Below, one piece after another: positions 10,101 to 22,463 of a stretch of DNA of 64,000 bases. The stretch lies in NCBI GenBank assembly GCA_958510875.1, contig OY294069.1:162439111-162503110 (forward strand), written 5' to 3'. A program made the translations under genes and the position numbers. The DNA is from Endomychus coccineus (taxonomy: Eukaryota > Arthropoda > Insecta > Coleoptera > Endomychidae). Under the pieces are notes generated by a model. The model made no database searches and was not told the origin of the DNA. It was given only the letters and a program-made list of their open reading frames with translations. Each line of letters opens with the position of its first letter. The first letter of the stretch is position 1.

Positions 10101-13100
10101 GGAAGCATGTGTCTTTAATTTGCCAACTACTCAAACTATTTATGGACGAGTATTTAACAAAATTAAAACATAATTTTTCAACTGGTAAACTTATATCAAT
10201 TTGAATTTCGCTGTTCAAAACAATTGCTACATTTACTGTTTTATAACATTGCAGCAAAATATACACTCTATTTGAATTAATTTACAATTTAATTGTGTGT
10301 GGGGGAAAATCTCACCGTATGAGAATTATTTAGACGAAGTTCCAGATAACTTTTCAGTTTTCCCTACTTACGCTCATTTTATTCGTACCTCCAAATTATG
10401 ATTAAGCATGTCCTTTTCCAATTTCTCCTTTTCCAAATCTCGCTGAGTTCCCCGCAATTGTTCCGAAAGTCTTCGTGTTTCAGTTGCTACTTTCCTCAAC
10501 TCCTCCGCATTCTTTGCAATTTCCTTCGACCGTTCATCAAGCTCATGTTTGAGGCAAGCTATCGTGCTCACTTGATCGTCGATTACCTTCTGTTTGATCA
10601 GGTTATTGTCCCTTTCTTGACGTAGAGAATCTCTGGAAAGGAAATCATTAACAACTGATATCAGTATTATCGAAGAATTCCTTCCAGCTAGAGTCGAACC
10701 AATTAAAAAAAAGGAACAAGACCCTTCCTAATAATTATAGACCCATTGCACTATTATCTGTGATCTCTAAAGTGAAGGAGAAAGCAATCAACATCGAGCT
10801 CGTCCAATAACTAGAGAGCTCCAAAATTGTGAACGGCCGGCAGTATGGCTTTCATCAGCATAATTATTAATTAATTTTTTGTTCTAGGTGTTTATTAGCC
10901 TCGCTTTCAACAATATCCAAGGTATCATCAGCGAACTGGATGATATTATTCTCAATAACAAAGGGTACGTCATTTGTATATATAATGTAAAGGAGGGGTC
11001 CCAGTATTGAGCCTTGAGGCACGCCTCTTTAAACATATTTTTTATTTGAGCTATGTAAAATGCCATTAAGGTCCGTTTCTGCAACATAATGTTCACGATT
11101 TTGCAGATAACTTTCTATTAGCTTTAACGATGGTCCTGATTCCGTAACGTTCTAATTTATTGAGAAGTATTTTGTGATCTACACTGTCAAATGCTTTGGA
11201 TAAGTCTAGACATATTGCAGCAGTTTCATTATTTTTGTTTAACGAGTCCAGTATGTTACAAAGTGCCATGTAGACCGCTCTTACCGTAGTTTTACCTTTT
11301 CGGAATCCATTTTGAGATTCGACCAGGATATTCTGTTATTCGATAAAATGTATAAGTCTACTATGGATGATTTTTTCAAAAATTGTACTTAAGTTATTTG
11401 TAAAGCAATGGGTCTGTAGTTGTTGATATCACATTATCCCCTTTTTTAAAAATTGTCTTAAACTTGGCACATTTTAACATCAGCAATAGCAGAACATATT
11501 TCAAATATAGGTCACACATTTCTCAAAGAAGTTTATCACTTTTGCAACACATTACCTACTGAAAATATCTAGGTAATTTAGTAGAGAAAGAAATGTCTAG
11601 GCGAAAAAGCAATTCAATGAATTCAAATGTATCTCCCAATGATACCCTTATTTTCATTACTAATTTCAAATAGTATTTACATAGACACTTTTTGTTTTTT
11701 AATATAGTTTACTCTGATGATGGCTACTTGCTAACTAACACTAGAGGATAAGGGTGATTATTTCTTATTTCAAAGTGATTGAAAATTGAATCCTTCACCA
11801 TTTTCTTCAACACTGTTAAATTTGTAGGGCGCTTACCAAGTAAAGATGTTCTTGATCACCAATTACTCGAAATAGTTTTGTTTTAATTTCTATTAATATT
11901 GTCCTACCTGGTGGTTTCTAAATCTTTCATCACATCTCTGTTCAAACTGAATTGAGTATCATCGCATTCAGTGCCTTGAATTTTCAAACTCTCAATTTCT
12001 TCCTCCAAACTGTTGTATTGACCTCGAACTTTCTCTATTTCACATTGAGACTGTAGCAGTTGATTTTCCTACAATAATCTGAAGGTTAAAGGAAATTGTG
12101 AAAACTGCGTTAGTCAAATAGTTTATAATCGTCTTCAAAGAACGTACTATCTGATTTTTGCGAAACATCTTCAGCTCATAGAGAAGAGTTTAGAGGAGCA
12201 ATAATGAAAAAAACTCAGCGATAGTGAGAAGAATGTCAATTTGTTTCACCTTTTCTTTGATAACTGAATTGAGATTTTCGATCACGTGGTCTTGTTGCGT
12301 ATTCATCAAATGAAGTTCGTTTAGGGTTGCTTTATTTTGCTTGATAACATGTGCCAGCTCCTCAACTAGCGCGCGCAGTTCATCCCGCTCTTTTAAAATT
12401 ATGCTCTCTTTCTCGTGCATCTTCAGGGAAAAACCTTTCAATTCTTGCTCGATACAATTGCACCTTGAAAGTTTCAAAGTGAGATTATGTACGTATAGCA
12501 CCGTGACAGTATTATTATGTACTAGATCATGAAATTTATACTTTCACCTTTGCTAAATGTCAAATTAATGTAACATATAAAAACATTCTTTTATAAGATG
12601 AGTAAATTAGTATTCTATATATAGAAAGATACATCAGAATTTAAGCAGTTATAACGTTTCTTGTATACTTAACTCATAAAATTTTGAAAATTGATTGTTT
12701 CCTGCTACAAATTTGGCACTACGATCCGAGATGAAATGGCAGTTTGGTAACAGATTCTAGTTACAATCTGGGCATACTGTTTGACTGCAAAAAGCTTTTC
12801 AGTCGCGCTTAGATATTTTAGTACATAGACTGCACTGAAGGATGGTAGACAGAGGTACTAGATGTATGTATTATTTTTGATGTAGGGGGTGGGGCGGTAA
12901 GGTTTTCTTCTGCCTAGGTCAAGGCCCTTTGCATCTCACAACACCTAGTGAAACGGTCCCCACTCAATCACCAAGCGCTTCCGAGGTGGACGGGAGCGGT
13001 CTCCACTGAAGAGTGTTCACCAAACTCCCGAGGTAGGCTCATAGTTCCAAGGAGAGTAGGAGAGTGCTCTTTGTATTGGGGAATCAGTTTTACGCATCTG

Positions 13101-16100
13101 TACCTTGTGGGAATCGTTCCCATACAGCTTCACATTAAAACAGTGGCTGCCGGCACAGCGTATCGGCTTGCTGGTCTGGGCCAGTAGGTCGTTGCGTTCG
13201 TGCCTCGCGGTCATGGGAAAATTTGGTATTGGGCTGCCAAAAACCAGACGTCCTCATAACCTAGAGGACGAACTGGGAGAAGATGGACTCCGGACGTGTC
13301 CAAGACTGGCAGGTCTAGCGGAGCCGGAGTCTACTCGTGCACACCCAGAAGGAAACTTCCAGTTCCCTGAGCTGCTCAAGTAACCTATGCCCTGGAAAAG
13401 GTAAGACTGAACTACCGAAGTAGGCAGCTATAATATATCTGCACTGACAGCCAAGCGGCCCTGGGCGCACATTGTGCTCATGGAGTGACTTTTGGGCTTG
13501 TTTTGGAGTGTTGGGAGTAGTATGAATACCCGTGAATATACCATAATGGAACTGACCGAAGCAATTACCTCAGATGTCAGCACACTCTGATATTTTGAAA
13601 TGCATCAGTCTATGTACTGAAAGATCTATGATCTCGAGTTAGATAATGTAAGTTATGTTTCACATTGAAATATTCTTCGTTTTGAAATTGGTGTTGTACC
13701 ATCATGAAGTTTCTACATATTGGTACACTTGAATATTTCATTATATTGAAGTAGATATGAAAACAACCGATAAAAATGTTCCAATTTATATACGAAAAAT
13801 CTAGAGAGGTATAATTATTATGTTACTTCGACAGGTTACATACTTTATTTCGTCGAAATGTTCATATTCTCGGAACTTTTTCACCAACGCTTCATACTGC
13901 GATAGAAGAGTCTTATATTTTGAGTGGAGTTCTATGGTTTCATGATGTGAATCAGTTTTCAAATCTTCCAAGACGCTTCCTTGGGCACGAAGTTTCTCGG
14001 ATAATTCTTTCACCTCGTTCATAAGTCGGGCTTCGCTAAACTTGCTCTTTGCTAATTTTCGTTCCAGTGTTAGCTTTTCCTTGCTATATTTACCGGAAAT
14101 TTTTTCGGCGACTTGCTCTTTGATCTCTTGCACTTCCTGCCGAACTTATTCAGTGTTTTCATTCAATTAAAATCAAGAAACTTAAAATTATTATGATTCA
14201 TAGTTCTTTAATATATGACGCTTACTTGGTATTTTTTTTTAATTGAATTGAATTATTGCTAAATTTAATCAACTTACCCTCTGAAACTGATCGTTTTCTT
14301 CTTTAAGCTCATTACAGTCTTTATAAACTGCCTTCAATTCCTTTTCCAATTTCTTAATACATTCGCAAAATTTCATATTGTCTTCAATAAGTCCTTTATT
14401 CTTCGATTCGTATTCTTTCAAACGTGATTTCAACACTTTGTAATTATGTTTCAGCTCGTTGATTTGTTCTTCGTTTAAACCCACCGTTTTTCTCAACTCA
14501 AGGTTCATAGTTGTGAGATTCTTAATTTGGACGTTACGATTTTTAAGGATGCTGCAGAATTTCTCTTTGCTCGATGCCATGATTTTCGAGGATTTCAGAG
14601 CTTGACCGTGCAAAGTATTCACTTTTTCTTCGTAGGCGTTCAGCAAATTTTTCGCGTCGATGGCTTTGTTGAGGGAAGTTTCTTGCATTTTTCTGTGTTG
14701 AAGCAATTCTCTCGTTAGCTTGTCATTGGTCCTTTGCAGATCCTTCAGTTGGGTCGTTAAGGATTTCTTATTGAAATCGCCCACTGTTTCCGTTACTTGA
14801 GTATTGAACGATTTTTCTGAGTCTACTATTTCACTTAAGGTATCGGCGGGAGGATGGGGACGTTTCCCGATTTCGCATAGTTTCAGCTTTACCTTCTCGA
14901 TTTCGCTCCGCAAACTGTCAATCAGACAGTGATCGAAGACCTTGGGAAGAGTGAGAATAAAGAAAAAAATTGAAAGGTTAACTGGTATTGGTTTTCCCAA
15001 TAATGAGAGAATAACATACAGTCGGTTATTTTCTATTCCAAAAACTTTTCAGTGAAAATTAATTCAATGCTGAAAAAATTTCTTATAACTAATTGGAAGA
15101 ACAACTAATTTTGCAATAAATTCCTTGGATCTTTCATCATGGTATCATTATGAAGACAATCGAGTTTAACAGTATTAAAAAACATACAATATATTGGCTT
15201 CTTTACCAAACATGATTTGAAGCTAGATTTGGATGAAGACAATAATGACAACTTGATTTTAGGTGATTATTATTTAACTTATCTATATAGTATTGGGTGA
15301 TTGGTGCCATTGACTTGCGGCCCGCCATCTGTTGCGCAGAGGCGACTAGTCGACAGAAATTTCTATATTGCTTACTACTAATGGTGCAGTTTCGACAGTG
15401 CTCTGTTTAATAAAGACGCGAAATTCACTTTTTTCCATGTTTACAAAAATATTCAAGGTTGCTTGCTTTCGATGAGTGTCAAAACAAAACTGAATGACAT
15501 ATCAGTCTGGAAATTTTAATGCATTCTAGTTAAAGATGGTACATCATAAATGACACATGGGATTTCCGATTGTGGGGTCATCTGTTTTATTTTTCAGGGA
15601 CTTTTCACCTTGCCCTTGTAGTGATAGGAAAACGATAATCCGAATCTATCAGAGTGTGACACAATCCAATTAATATTGCAAAGAAAATCTTCAGAGTTTG
15701 CTGCATCTGCAAGAGCTTAATGCTCCTTTGAAATCTAACAAAATTTGCGCGTATCTTGCGATACAAAAATAATTCACCAAGTTTGAATGATATTCGGCCA
15801 GGCCCTAACTTTTTGTTTGTTCAAACTGTATAGTTCTGAAGTGACTCACCTTTTTTTCACTCTCTGGCCAAGTATCGGAATTCTTCGAGGATACTCTGCT
15901 CGAACGTTTAACTGGTGCAATATAGGTTGTGTTACGGGGAGACTGACTATCATCGCAGGATATTGTTCTGGAACTCAGACTTCTAGGATCGTTATTGAAG
16001 TAATGTTTGCCAGGAGTATCTACTGCACTTGTAGGTCTTCTCACTGGAATGTTCCGTGTCTGATGAAGCTGGGTCCCTTCAAGTCTGCATTCCAATAATT

Positions 16101-18638
16101 CCTTCTCTAGAACATAAATCAAAACATAAAGTTGGTACCCATGTAAAAATAAGCAGAACATAGAGATTTGTAAATACGCTGCTCAAAAGAATTAGAGGAA
16201 TACTTCTTTCTCTCTGTATAACTTTTATTGTGGAAGTAATATACATATGAGATATTTAAATTCCTAAAACCACATATAGTTATCCTAATAAAATAATAAA
16301 TTTAAGAATCAAGAAACCGTTTATTCTTAAGTTATGATTAACAATTTGAAAACAATACGAAAAACAAAGTGCTAAAGAGATACAAAGAAGTGTTCCTCTA
16401 ATTACTTTGAGCAGTGTATGCTGTTATCGGTGCTGCCGTTTCTGTAAATTACTACAGGATGGTAAACTAAGGGACACCCAAATAAATCCAGATTGAATAG
16501 ATACGCAATCCTGCAATGTGCGAAAGAAAACAACATGGAATTGCTTAATGCATCATCATCATTATTTGAGGGGAGGGGGCCTAGCCTCATGATGCACTTA
16601 GGCCACTTAGTTGGGCTCATTGTGCGCCCAGAGTAGGGGACAGAAGCCTATTCTATTCTAGCAGGTTTCTGGCCCGTCAGAAACCCAGAATATTGCCAGT
16701 GCTGGCTTTCGTAAGTTCTTCTGGGAGCAGTTTTGATTCTCCGAAGTGTCGGTGCCTGAGGGATACTAATGCTGGGCATTCCAACAGAATGTGAGAGGCA
16801 GTTTTTTCCGCGTCTCTCCATTTCCTACATATTGGGTCATCTGTGATGCCCGTAGTGTGTTTGTTTAAACGACAGTAACCGGTTAGGATTCCATTTCATC
16901 TCTCTGATGTCCGTTCTGTTCAGAGAAAGGTGTTTCTTTGAGAGCCTAGGCACAGGCTCTTGATGGAGAGCTTGGCCGGCCTCATGCGTGATGATTCTCG
17001 CCACATTTTTGACCACTCTTTATTCTGTTGGCCCACAAGGGCAAGACCCCCTACGCAGTTTGATAAAGCTACCATTGGCACCGGCTCGATAGGGGCGCTA
17101 GACGACCATCGCCTGGCCAGAGAGTCGGCCATTTCGTTCATAATGCACGGATCAGAAAATACAGAGAGCCAGGCGTCACAGCAGGCACTCTTGGACCCAG
17201 AAATGACATCGAGACTGGTATGGGAATGCTGTGAAGAGCTTAGAGCTCTGGCAGAACACAATACATAACTTTTAAGTGAGTCCCAAGGAACTGTGGTATC
17301 GAGCACAACGAAAACCTGTTCCCAATAAGGTCAGTGTTCATATTAAGGCTAATAGCTTCGTTGCGGTTGACCTCACAAGGTAAAGTACCCTTAAATATCA
17401 AACTGTTCTTAAGAAATAATGAGAGTAAGTTCCAAGGTGCTAAAACCTTCGAATCGGTTAGATAATTTCGCGGTTATACGGAACCTGTAAAGTTAGCCTT
17501 ACTTGGGACATGAACTTATTTGGTGTGGGTACCTCAGGTTAAGGATTTACTCATCTGGGACTGCAGGGTAATAAAACTTGTTATGTTGTGTAACTTACCC
17601 CCAGGCATCCAATGTTCAGGAACCTGTGGATTGATGTTTTTGATTGGGCGCCTTAGTTGTGGTGGTGGTGATGAACCCGAAAATCGGTTTGACTGTTGAT
17701 TGGACCAATGCGCGGGAAGAATTTGCGCAATTTGTGCATGTTGTGCTGACTGGTTGCCTAATGCACTTTTAGGTCTTCTATTCTGCATTTCTTGCATATC
17801 ATAATGATGAGTCTCTACAAATGAAAACAAAATTGATTCAAGGGGGAATGTGTGATGAACTACCCTTTTATGATCAAAACCATCTCCTTGAAATAAGTAA
17901 GGTGGATATAGTAGATACGTACGTGCAGTATTTGTCGTTCTTTGAGTAGATTCATTCGTTCTAGAAAACGAATATTCCTTTGCTGGTGCGGACTGAGGTC
18001 TTTTCATTATTACCGGTTTCTTCTTAGCCCTTTGAACAAACTAGTGTTATAAAAATTATCGAAAAGTGAGGCAGAATGGTAGTAAATATAGACTTTAATG
18101 ATCTCATGTTATATCATCGTCCGCTAAATAGTTCAAGTATATAATTTTCAACATAATTGCAAAAGATCAAGACGGATATATTGATGTAAATGCATTTTTC
18201 TCCTCTTAATCTCATCATGAACTAACAAAAAAAAATATGCAATAATTATTCGAGTAGAGGAAACCGAAACACAATTTAGATTGACTTCTATTTGAAAATC
18301 ACGAGAACGATATTTAATGCAAATCTTCCAAAATTCTAGACATCTATAGGGAATGTCCTAGTTTCCTAATTTGATAACGTATATTGGTGAAGTTTCTGTA
18401 ACTAGCTAGCATACACTAATTTATCTTTCTTGAGCAGTTGCTCCTCTAAAGTATCATTTGGGCCGATTGTTCCCTTCCCATAGTCGCGCACGTTTTCATT
18501 GGAAACTTGTTTCATTTCTATCACTTTTTTCACTTCATTCTCCAATCTGATTACGCGATTCGACAAACTCTGGAAATATTTAACTCAAGTTATCTAACGA
18601 CTCTAATGTGTTGGACGTACCTTAGGTTTAATGCTCAT
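7167..18638 (-). CDS. 956-residue coiled-coil protein, 12 coding exons
   Basis: Exons in transcript order: 18621-18638 (start MSIKPK), 18417-18569, 17923-18040, 17599-17814, 15850-16106, 14278-14940, 13844-14136, 12250-12463, 11908-12068, 10389-10632, 9731-10075, 7167-7355 (stop TGA). Every junction has GT and AG and every phase matches; the total is 2871 bases with no internal stop. Residues 7-57 form a short coiled coil. Residues ~60-250 are disordered, with three Arg-Pro-x-Ser-Ala motifs (RPQSAP, RPKSAL, RPTSAV). From ~255 to ~890 there is nearly continuous heptad-type coiled coil rich in Glu, Lys and Leu. The final exon has a Cys-rich acidic tail ([10 protein letters not shown]). The layout resembles centrosomal or ciliary scaffold proteins, but I cannot name the family. 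Introns 4, 5, 7, 9 and 11 contain transposons. The weakest splice site is the GTGAAA donor after exon 8 (12244-12249). Confidence 0.85.
7595..7685 (+). repeat. Possible tRNA-derived SINE fragment
   Basis: GGTTCGAAACTCC resembles a polymerase III B box with one extra base, and GCGTGG/CCATGC can pair around it like a T arm. A convincing A box and cloverleaf are not seen, so it is not called as a tRNA gene. It lies in intron 11 of the coiled-coil gene. Confidence 0.3.
7971..8045. repeat. Cluster of ATTTCTCAC palindromes
   Basis: There are two complete palindromes: ATTTCTCAC-GCA-GTGAGAAAT (7971-7991) and ATTTCTCACAGTGAGAAAT (8015-8033). A half site ATTTCTCACTG follows at 8035-8045. They lie about 250 bases upstream of the recombinase start. 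They could be recombinase-binding or recombination core sites, or promoter elements. Confidence 0.6.
8288..9443 (+). pseudogene. Tyrosine recombinase, nearly intact, one nonsense codon
   Basis: The N-terminal part (8288-8690) is an alpha-helical SAM-like core-binding domain ([29 protein letters not shown]). The catalytic part follows after a ~52-base intron-like gap (8708-8759, ending TTTCAG). Catalytic residues of the family are visible: Arg in GACRCDEL, Lys in DTKTKVPR, His-x-x-Arg in [10 protein letters not shown], His in [10 protein letters not shown] and the nucleophile Tyr in AESYID. Two lesions are inferred: a TAG at 8690-8692 inside an otherwise sensible run (DE-stop-YLLIK), and a GA instead of GT at the intron donor. 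The C-terminal tail ([10 protein letters not shown] onwards) is disordered. Length, about 370 residues, suits insect Crypton-type recombinases. Confidence 0.75.
10690..10870 (+). mobile_element. LINE reverse transcriptase fragment
   Basis: A short translated stretch, [15 protein letters not shown], followed by the equivalent of QYGFHQ, corresponds to the finger region of a jockey/CR1-type RT. It lies in intron 9 of the coiled-coil gene. Confidence 0.6.
10880..11490 (-). mobile_element. LINE reverse transcriptase fragment, opposite orientation
   Basis: On the minus strand, broken frames give [37 protein letters not shown], a degenerate PQGSILGPL and FADDT, in RT order. It repeats the finger region already present in the adjacent plus-strand piece, so the two are separate insertions, not one inverted copy. 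Confidence 0.7.
12880..13530 (+). mobile_element. R1-like LINE fragment, linker to RNase H
   Basis: The translated stretch [13 protein letters not shown] (here [20 protein letters not shown]) is the region between RT and RNase H of R1-clade elements. [12 protein letters not shown] near 13430 starts the RNase H domain and matches the copy at 51250 (ICTDSRATLGAL). It is more GC-rich than its surroundings and lies in intron 7 of the coiled-coil gene. Confidence 0.6.
15585..15625 (-). mobile_element. mariner terminal remnant
   Basis: The minus-strand sequence AAAAGTCCCTGAAAAAT, preceded by AAGGGCAA, matches the end of the mariner at 45290 (GAGGGCAATGGGAAAAGTCC). No transposase remains here. It lies in intron 5 of the coiled-coil gene. 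Confidence 0.5.
16177..16416. mobile_element. 240-bp Tc1-type MITE
   Basis: Ends CTGCTCAAAAGAATTAGAGG and CCTCTAATTACTTTGAGCAG are inverted copies, flanked by TA on both sides (16175-16176 and 16417-16418). The GCTCAAAA ends are typical of Tc1-like termini. No coding capacity. It lies in intron 4 of the coiled-coil gene. Confidence 0.75.
16560..17310 (-). mobile_element. R1-like LINE 3' fragment
   Basis: On the minus strand, the end of an RNase H domain ([13 protein letters not shown]) is followed by the C-terminal zinc-knuckle region (a degenerate copy of CxxC...HILxECPAL), then [18 protein letters not shown] sequence in a second frame. Frameshifts are present. It lies in intron 4 of the coiled-coil gene. 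Confidence 0.6.
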
Positions 18639-18974
18639 ATTTCATTTCAAAACGAAATGTTCATTTCAGATAATTTATGGCTAGACTTCTAATTTGGACC
18701 TCCCATTATTCAACCTTCAAATTTGGTTACGTTTGTGACAGATTTATTATTAGATGTCATCAGGACAAATGATTAACAAAAAATATTCTACGTACATGAT
18801 CCAGGCTATTGCTTTTCTGTAAGCTATTATTTGTTGGAAGAATGCTTCTCAAATGATAGGCTCTATTTTTATAGAAGACGGCAATAATCAATAATTGATT
18901 CGTGATTCAAAAAAATTGGCAGGAATTTTAGTACTAGAAGCTCTGGATTCAAAAAGGTCCCTTAATTAGTCTGA

Positions 18975-19330
18975 ACTTTGAAAAAATCGAGAGGAAAACA
19001 TATAATGTTCGTGGAACATCATCTACAGAAAAGGGAGAGATCGCTCCCCTTTCTACGATGTTCTATAAATTCGCAAGCGTGCAGTGCCAATCAGACGAAT
19101 AGCTCAGGATATGTTTTGGGAGATAAGTCCAAACATGTGAACAGAACTCCAGGACAGGTCGAATCTGTAGTTTGTAGATCCTGAGGATAAGCTGGATTTC
19201 AACGTAACTCTTGGCACGGAATAGAAAACCAAGTTTCTGGGGAGTGGTTTTCGTAATGGACCTCATAAGATCGTCCCTTGAGAGGGTGCTATTGATGTAT
19301 GGGAAAAATTTTTCTTTCACTTCATAATCA
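18975..19330 (-). mobile_element. CR1-like LINE C-terminal fragment (family A)
   Basis: Minus-strand frame: KLGFLFRAKSYVEIQL, then RPVLEFCSHVW, the conserved C-terminal region after the RT of CR1/jockey elements. The same family recurs at 26990, 32840, 46560 and 49150. Confidence 0.7.
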
Positions 19331-19699
19331 TCACCTTTTATCGAATCATCACTTGGAGGTTTTATGACCTCAGATGAAAAGAAAACGTCATTATAGAGTA
19401 CATTGTCATCGATTAGATTAGATCAGATTAGGGTTGTTGTTCATACTGGGTCCTCGAAGGACTATTGTATCCCCTGCTCTGCATTCTATGAAACATAGTA
19501 GTGGATGACTTCCTGCGACGTCGAAGTGATGCCTACCATCTCTGGACATTAATGTAGAGGATGTGGCCACAGCATCGATAATACAGCTAAATTCAATCGG
19601 ACTTTTGTACGAAGGAAGTGAAGAAGGTTAACACTGTCACTTATTAGACCAAGCGGTCAAAATGACACCTTCTCTTGGTGGGGAAACAGATGTAACCTC

Positions 19700-20310
19700 A
19701 CTATATGTTTGAAAGTATCAACCGATAATGAAGAGAATGAGAAAACTGTCCATATCTTCAATGATGGCTCTAAAACTAAAATGGGTACTGGCACTAGTAT
19801 TTATTCTAAAGATCTAAACCTATTCCTAACTATATCGAATAGGAAAACTGTGCTACCGACCACGGGGTTAAAGACATTCTGAACAGCAAATCTGCAATGT
19901 TAGCCTTAAGTAGGAACAAGATCACCTCCAAACTAGTATTACCAAGCTAAAGCCACAAAACCCTTTGCCAAAAACAGCTCAATACTTCATGAGAGTGTCA
20001 ACTAAGAAAGCACATACACACAATGGGGCTAGTGAATGACCCATTGTGTAGGGCATGCGAAGAAGATGAGACGGCAGAGCACGTGCTGAGTACTTGCGCA
20101 ACCAACACTAGAGCCCAACTCCGACCGATCATAGCCAGTATTGGGACGACCCCTCCCGGTAATGTTCTTTGGGTCCAACGCCCAGCTAGAAGCACGCCGA
20201 AGGAGTGTCCCAATTCAAGTGAAAATTGGGTTAGCTTCATCTATTCCTGGGCAGATTCCAAAAAGAATCTAGGAAAATGTTGGATTTTCTATGTCCCCAA
20301 ATAGAACTCC
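19700..20310 (+). mobile_element. R1-like LINE fragment: RNase H start and zinc knuckle
   Basis: VHIFNDGSKTKMGTGTSIYS near 19750 is an RNase H start. After an internal deletion, CRACEEDETAEHVLSTC at 20047-20100 is the C-terminal CCHC knuckle, followed by the element's 3' end. Confidence 0.65.
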
Positions 20311-20589
20311 AGTGTTCAACATTAGTTCTTTGTCTTCTGTTCTGAGGATGTTCTGTGTTCCTGTGTGGTGTGAGCAGGAGCACTTATAGGTTAGGACTGC
20401 ATATATAATATCTAATCTATGGATCTGATCCTGATCCTATCAGAGGTGATTCAGCTCCCTTACATGCAACGGGGTCATTTCCCTCAATTCCGTTGTATAT
20501 TGGGAGAAAGTGGATGATGAATCTGTTTTGCACATATATGCTTAGGTTGCTTTTCATAGTACATTTCATTATTTCTATTCTTATTCTTT

Positions 20590-21170
20590 TCTAATGAAAT
20601 TTTATATCATAGCCCAAAACGTGTTTCAACCATTGACCATCATGACCATACTGATTACTTTCAAGTATCAGTTCCTCTTCTTGTTTTTTCATTCCTAATA
20701 ATTCTGTAAAGTTTTTAATTACGTTCCATTCTTCTTCACTTCTGAGCATCATGTACGTCATATTATCTGGGGTGATATCATCTCCAATCTTGAATTTCAT
20801 TGTGTCTCTTATTTCCCTGAACAGGAGCGAAAAAGGTGTGTTCCGGAGTGTTTACTTCGTTACAGTAGTAGCATCCGTCACTTTAAATACGTTTGACTCT
20901 CAATAGGTATTTTGTAAAACATGTACAAACCGACCACAAAGAAACTGTGTTATCTGGAATGACACTCACCTATGCTTTCTGTGAACACATGATTCTACAT
21001 TGGGGATAAGTCTCTCCGTCCATTGAGTTCCTCGTCCCATCTTCTTTGCCACTCCTGCAGGCTATCTCTTCTTTATGCTTCTTTGTTTTATCCTTCTTGA
21101 CATTTCTGCCACCAAGATATTTATAGGCAGGCAACAGATAGTGTGATAGGCACAGCATATGCTCACCCAG
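20590..21170 (-). mobile_element. LINE C-terminal fragment with zinc knuckle
   Basis: Minus-strand pieces include MDGETYPQCR and CYYCNEVNTPEHTFF, a Cys-x2-Cys...His knuckle typical of RNase H-type LINE C-termini. Frames are broken. The stretch 21180-22400 shows nothing recognisable apart from AT-rich sequence upstream of the SOD gene. Confidence 0.55.
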
Positions 21171-22420
21171 ATTATCCTCTGTGAGCTATTTAACATTGTT
21201 CATAATTCAGTGCTTTTTCCCATAGAGGAGGTGGTACGTTATCACAGTTGTTACTACTGAACATAGTACCCTAGGGTCTTTATTAAGCGGTAGTCTATAT
21301 ATGTCTGTCCCCACTATATTCCCTTTTTTGTTGTTTCTGTTATGTTAGATATCCTAACTTCGAACAATTTTCTTTTCGAAGAATTGAATTCGAACAATCT
21401 TCCTTCAAAAAATTGCATTTTATAATTTACCTGTTACAATAGGTACTGTATATACGGATCTCTGAAAGTAACATATTTTGGAGTTGATACATTATATATT
21501 ATTATTCATTATTAATCATCATTTCAATTGAAAATCGGAATCTCCGCCTTCTTCCAAATATTAACCAAAGAAATTAGTAATAATCAATGAATGATTGTAT
21601 CAGAATCGGAATGGCTCAAGGCTATGTGTGCGGTGAATATCAAATTAAATTATTGTTTATTAATAATTCGTGCATCCGTATTCTCTTTCATCAGGGCATG
21701 AGCAATTGGATGCCCTAGAGCATAAGTGACTCAAGCTACATCATCAATACCAAGAAGATGAACATATCATTTATTTCTGATAATAGAATCGCGGAAGTAA
21801 AATAGAAACTATTAAGTACAATAAGTAATTAAACATTTCTTCGATGTTTTCAAACAAAAAAACAAAATCGAATCTTATAAACAAATTCATTCAAAAAGGT
21901 GGAAACCCAGACAAAAGGAGACTTTCGATGTTTCATAAAGGATTATACTCAATGGTAATCCCCTTGAACACCATAATAAATGAACATCATCTGTGAAAAC
22001 GAGATAATTATTAGTTCCAAGGTTAACCTTATTAATGGCAATTATCAGCAAACTTAATGTATGGTGTTTTGTTAATCTGATAACGTAATCTACATGCAAG
22101 GCTTTCAAAGTACAAAGTTGATATTTTTTTCATAATATTCGATGACTTAGGTAATCGTTAATAAATAAGGAAAATAATTAATTACAAGTTATTCTTTCCA
22201 ATTACATGAATTAAATTACCCAATGCCATTAGAATATCTGTTGATCATGGTGTAATCCAATCCTTCTGCTCGTTGTACGAATGACGTTATTATAAACAAC
22301 GTATGTGTCATGACCACCATCATTATCCTCTTTCTTCGAAGTTTCATTTTAATAATCTGCTTAGTTGACTCAGATTTGAGTTGATAGGAAGTTAGTTTAC
22401 CATTAGATCAAAGAACGTTG

Positions 22421-22427
22421 TATAAGC
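22421..22427 (+). promoter_or_regulatory. Candidate TATA box of SOD copy 1
   Basis: TATAAGC lies 43 bases before the ATG at 22464, leaving room for a start site near 22450. Judged by position and sequence only. Confidence 0.4.
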
Positions 22428-22463
22428 AGTACATATCCCAATTTTTTTCAAAACAGTCCCAAG

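Noticed and set aside
10690..11490. A single LINE with an inverted 5' end (twin priming)
   Set aside because: The two opposite-strand pieces both contain the RT finger region, so they overlap in the protein and must come from two elements.
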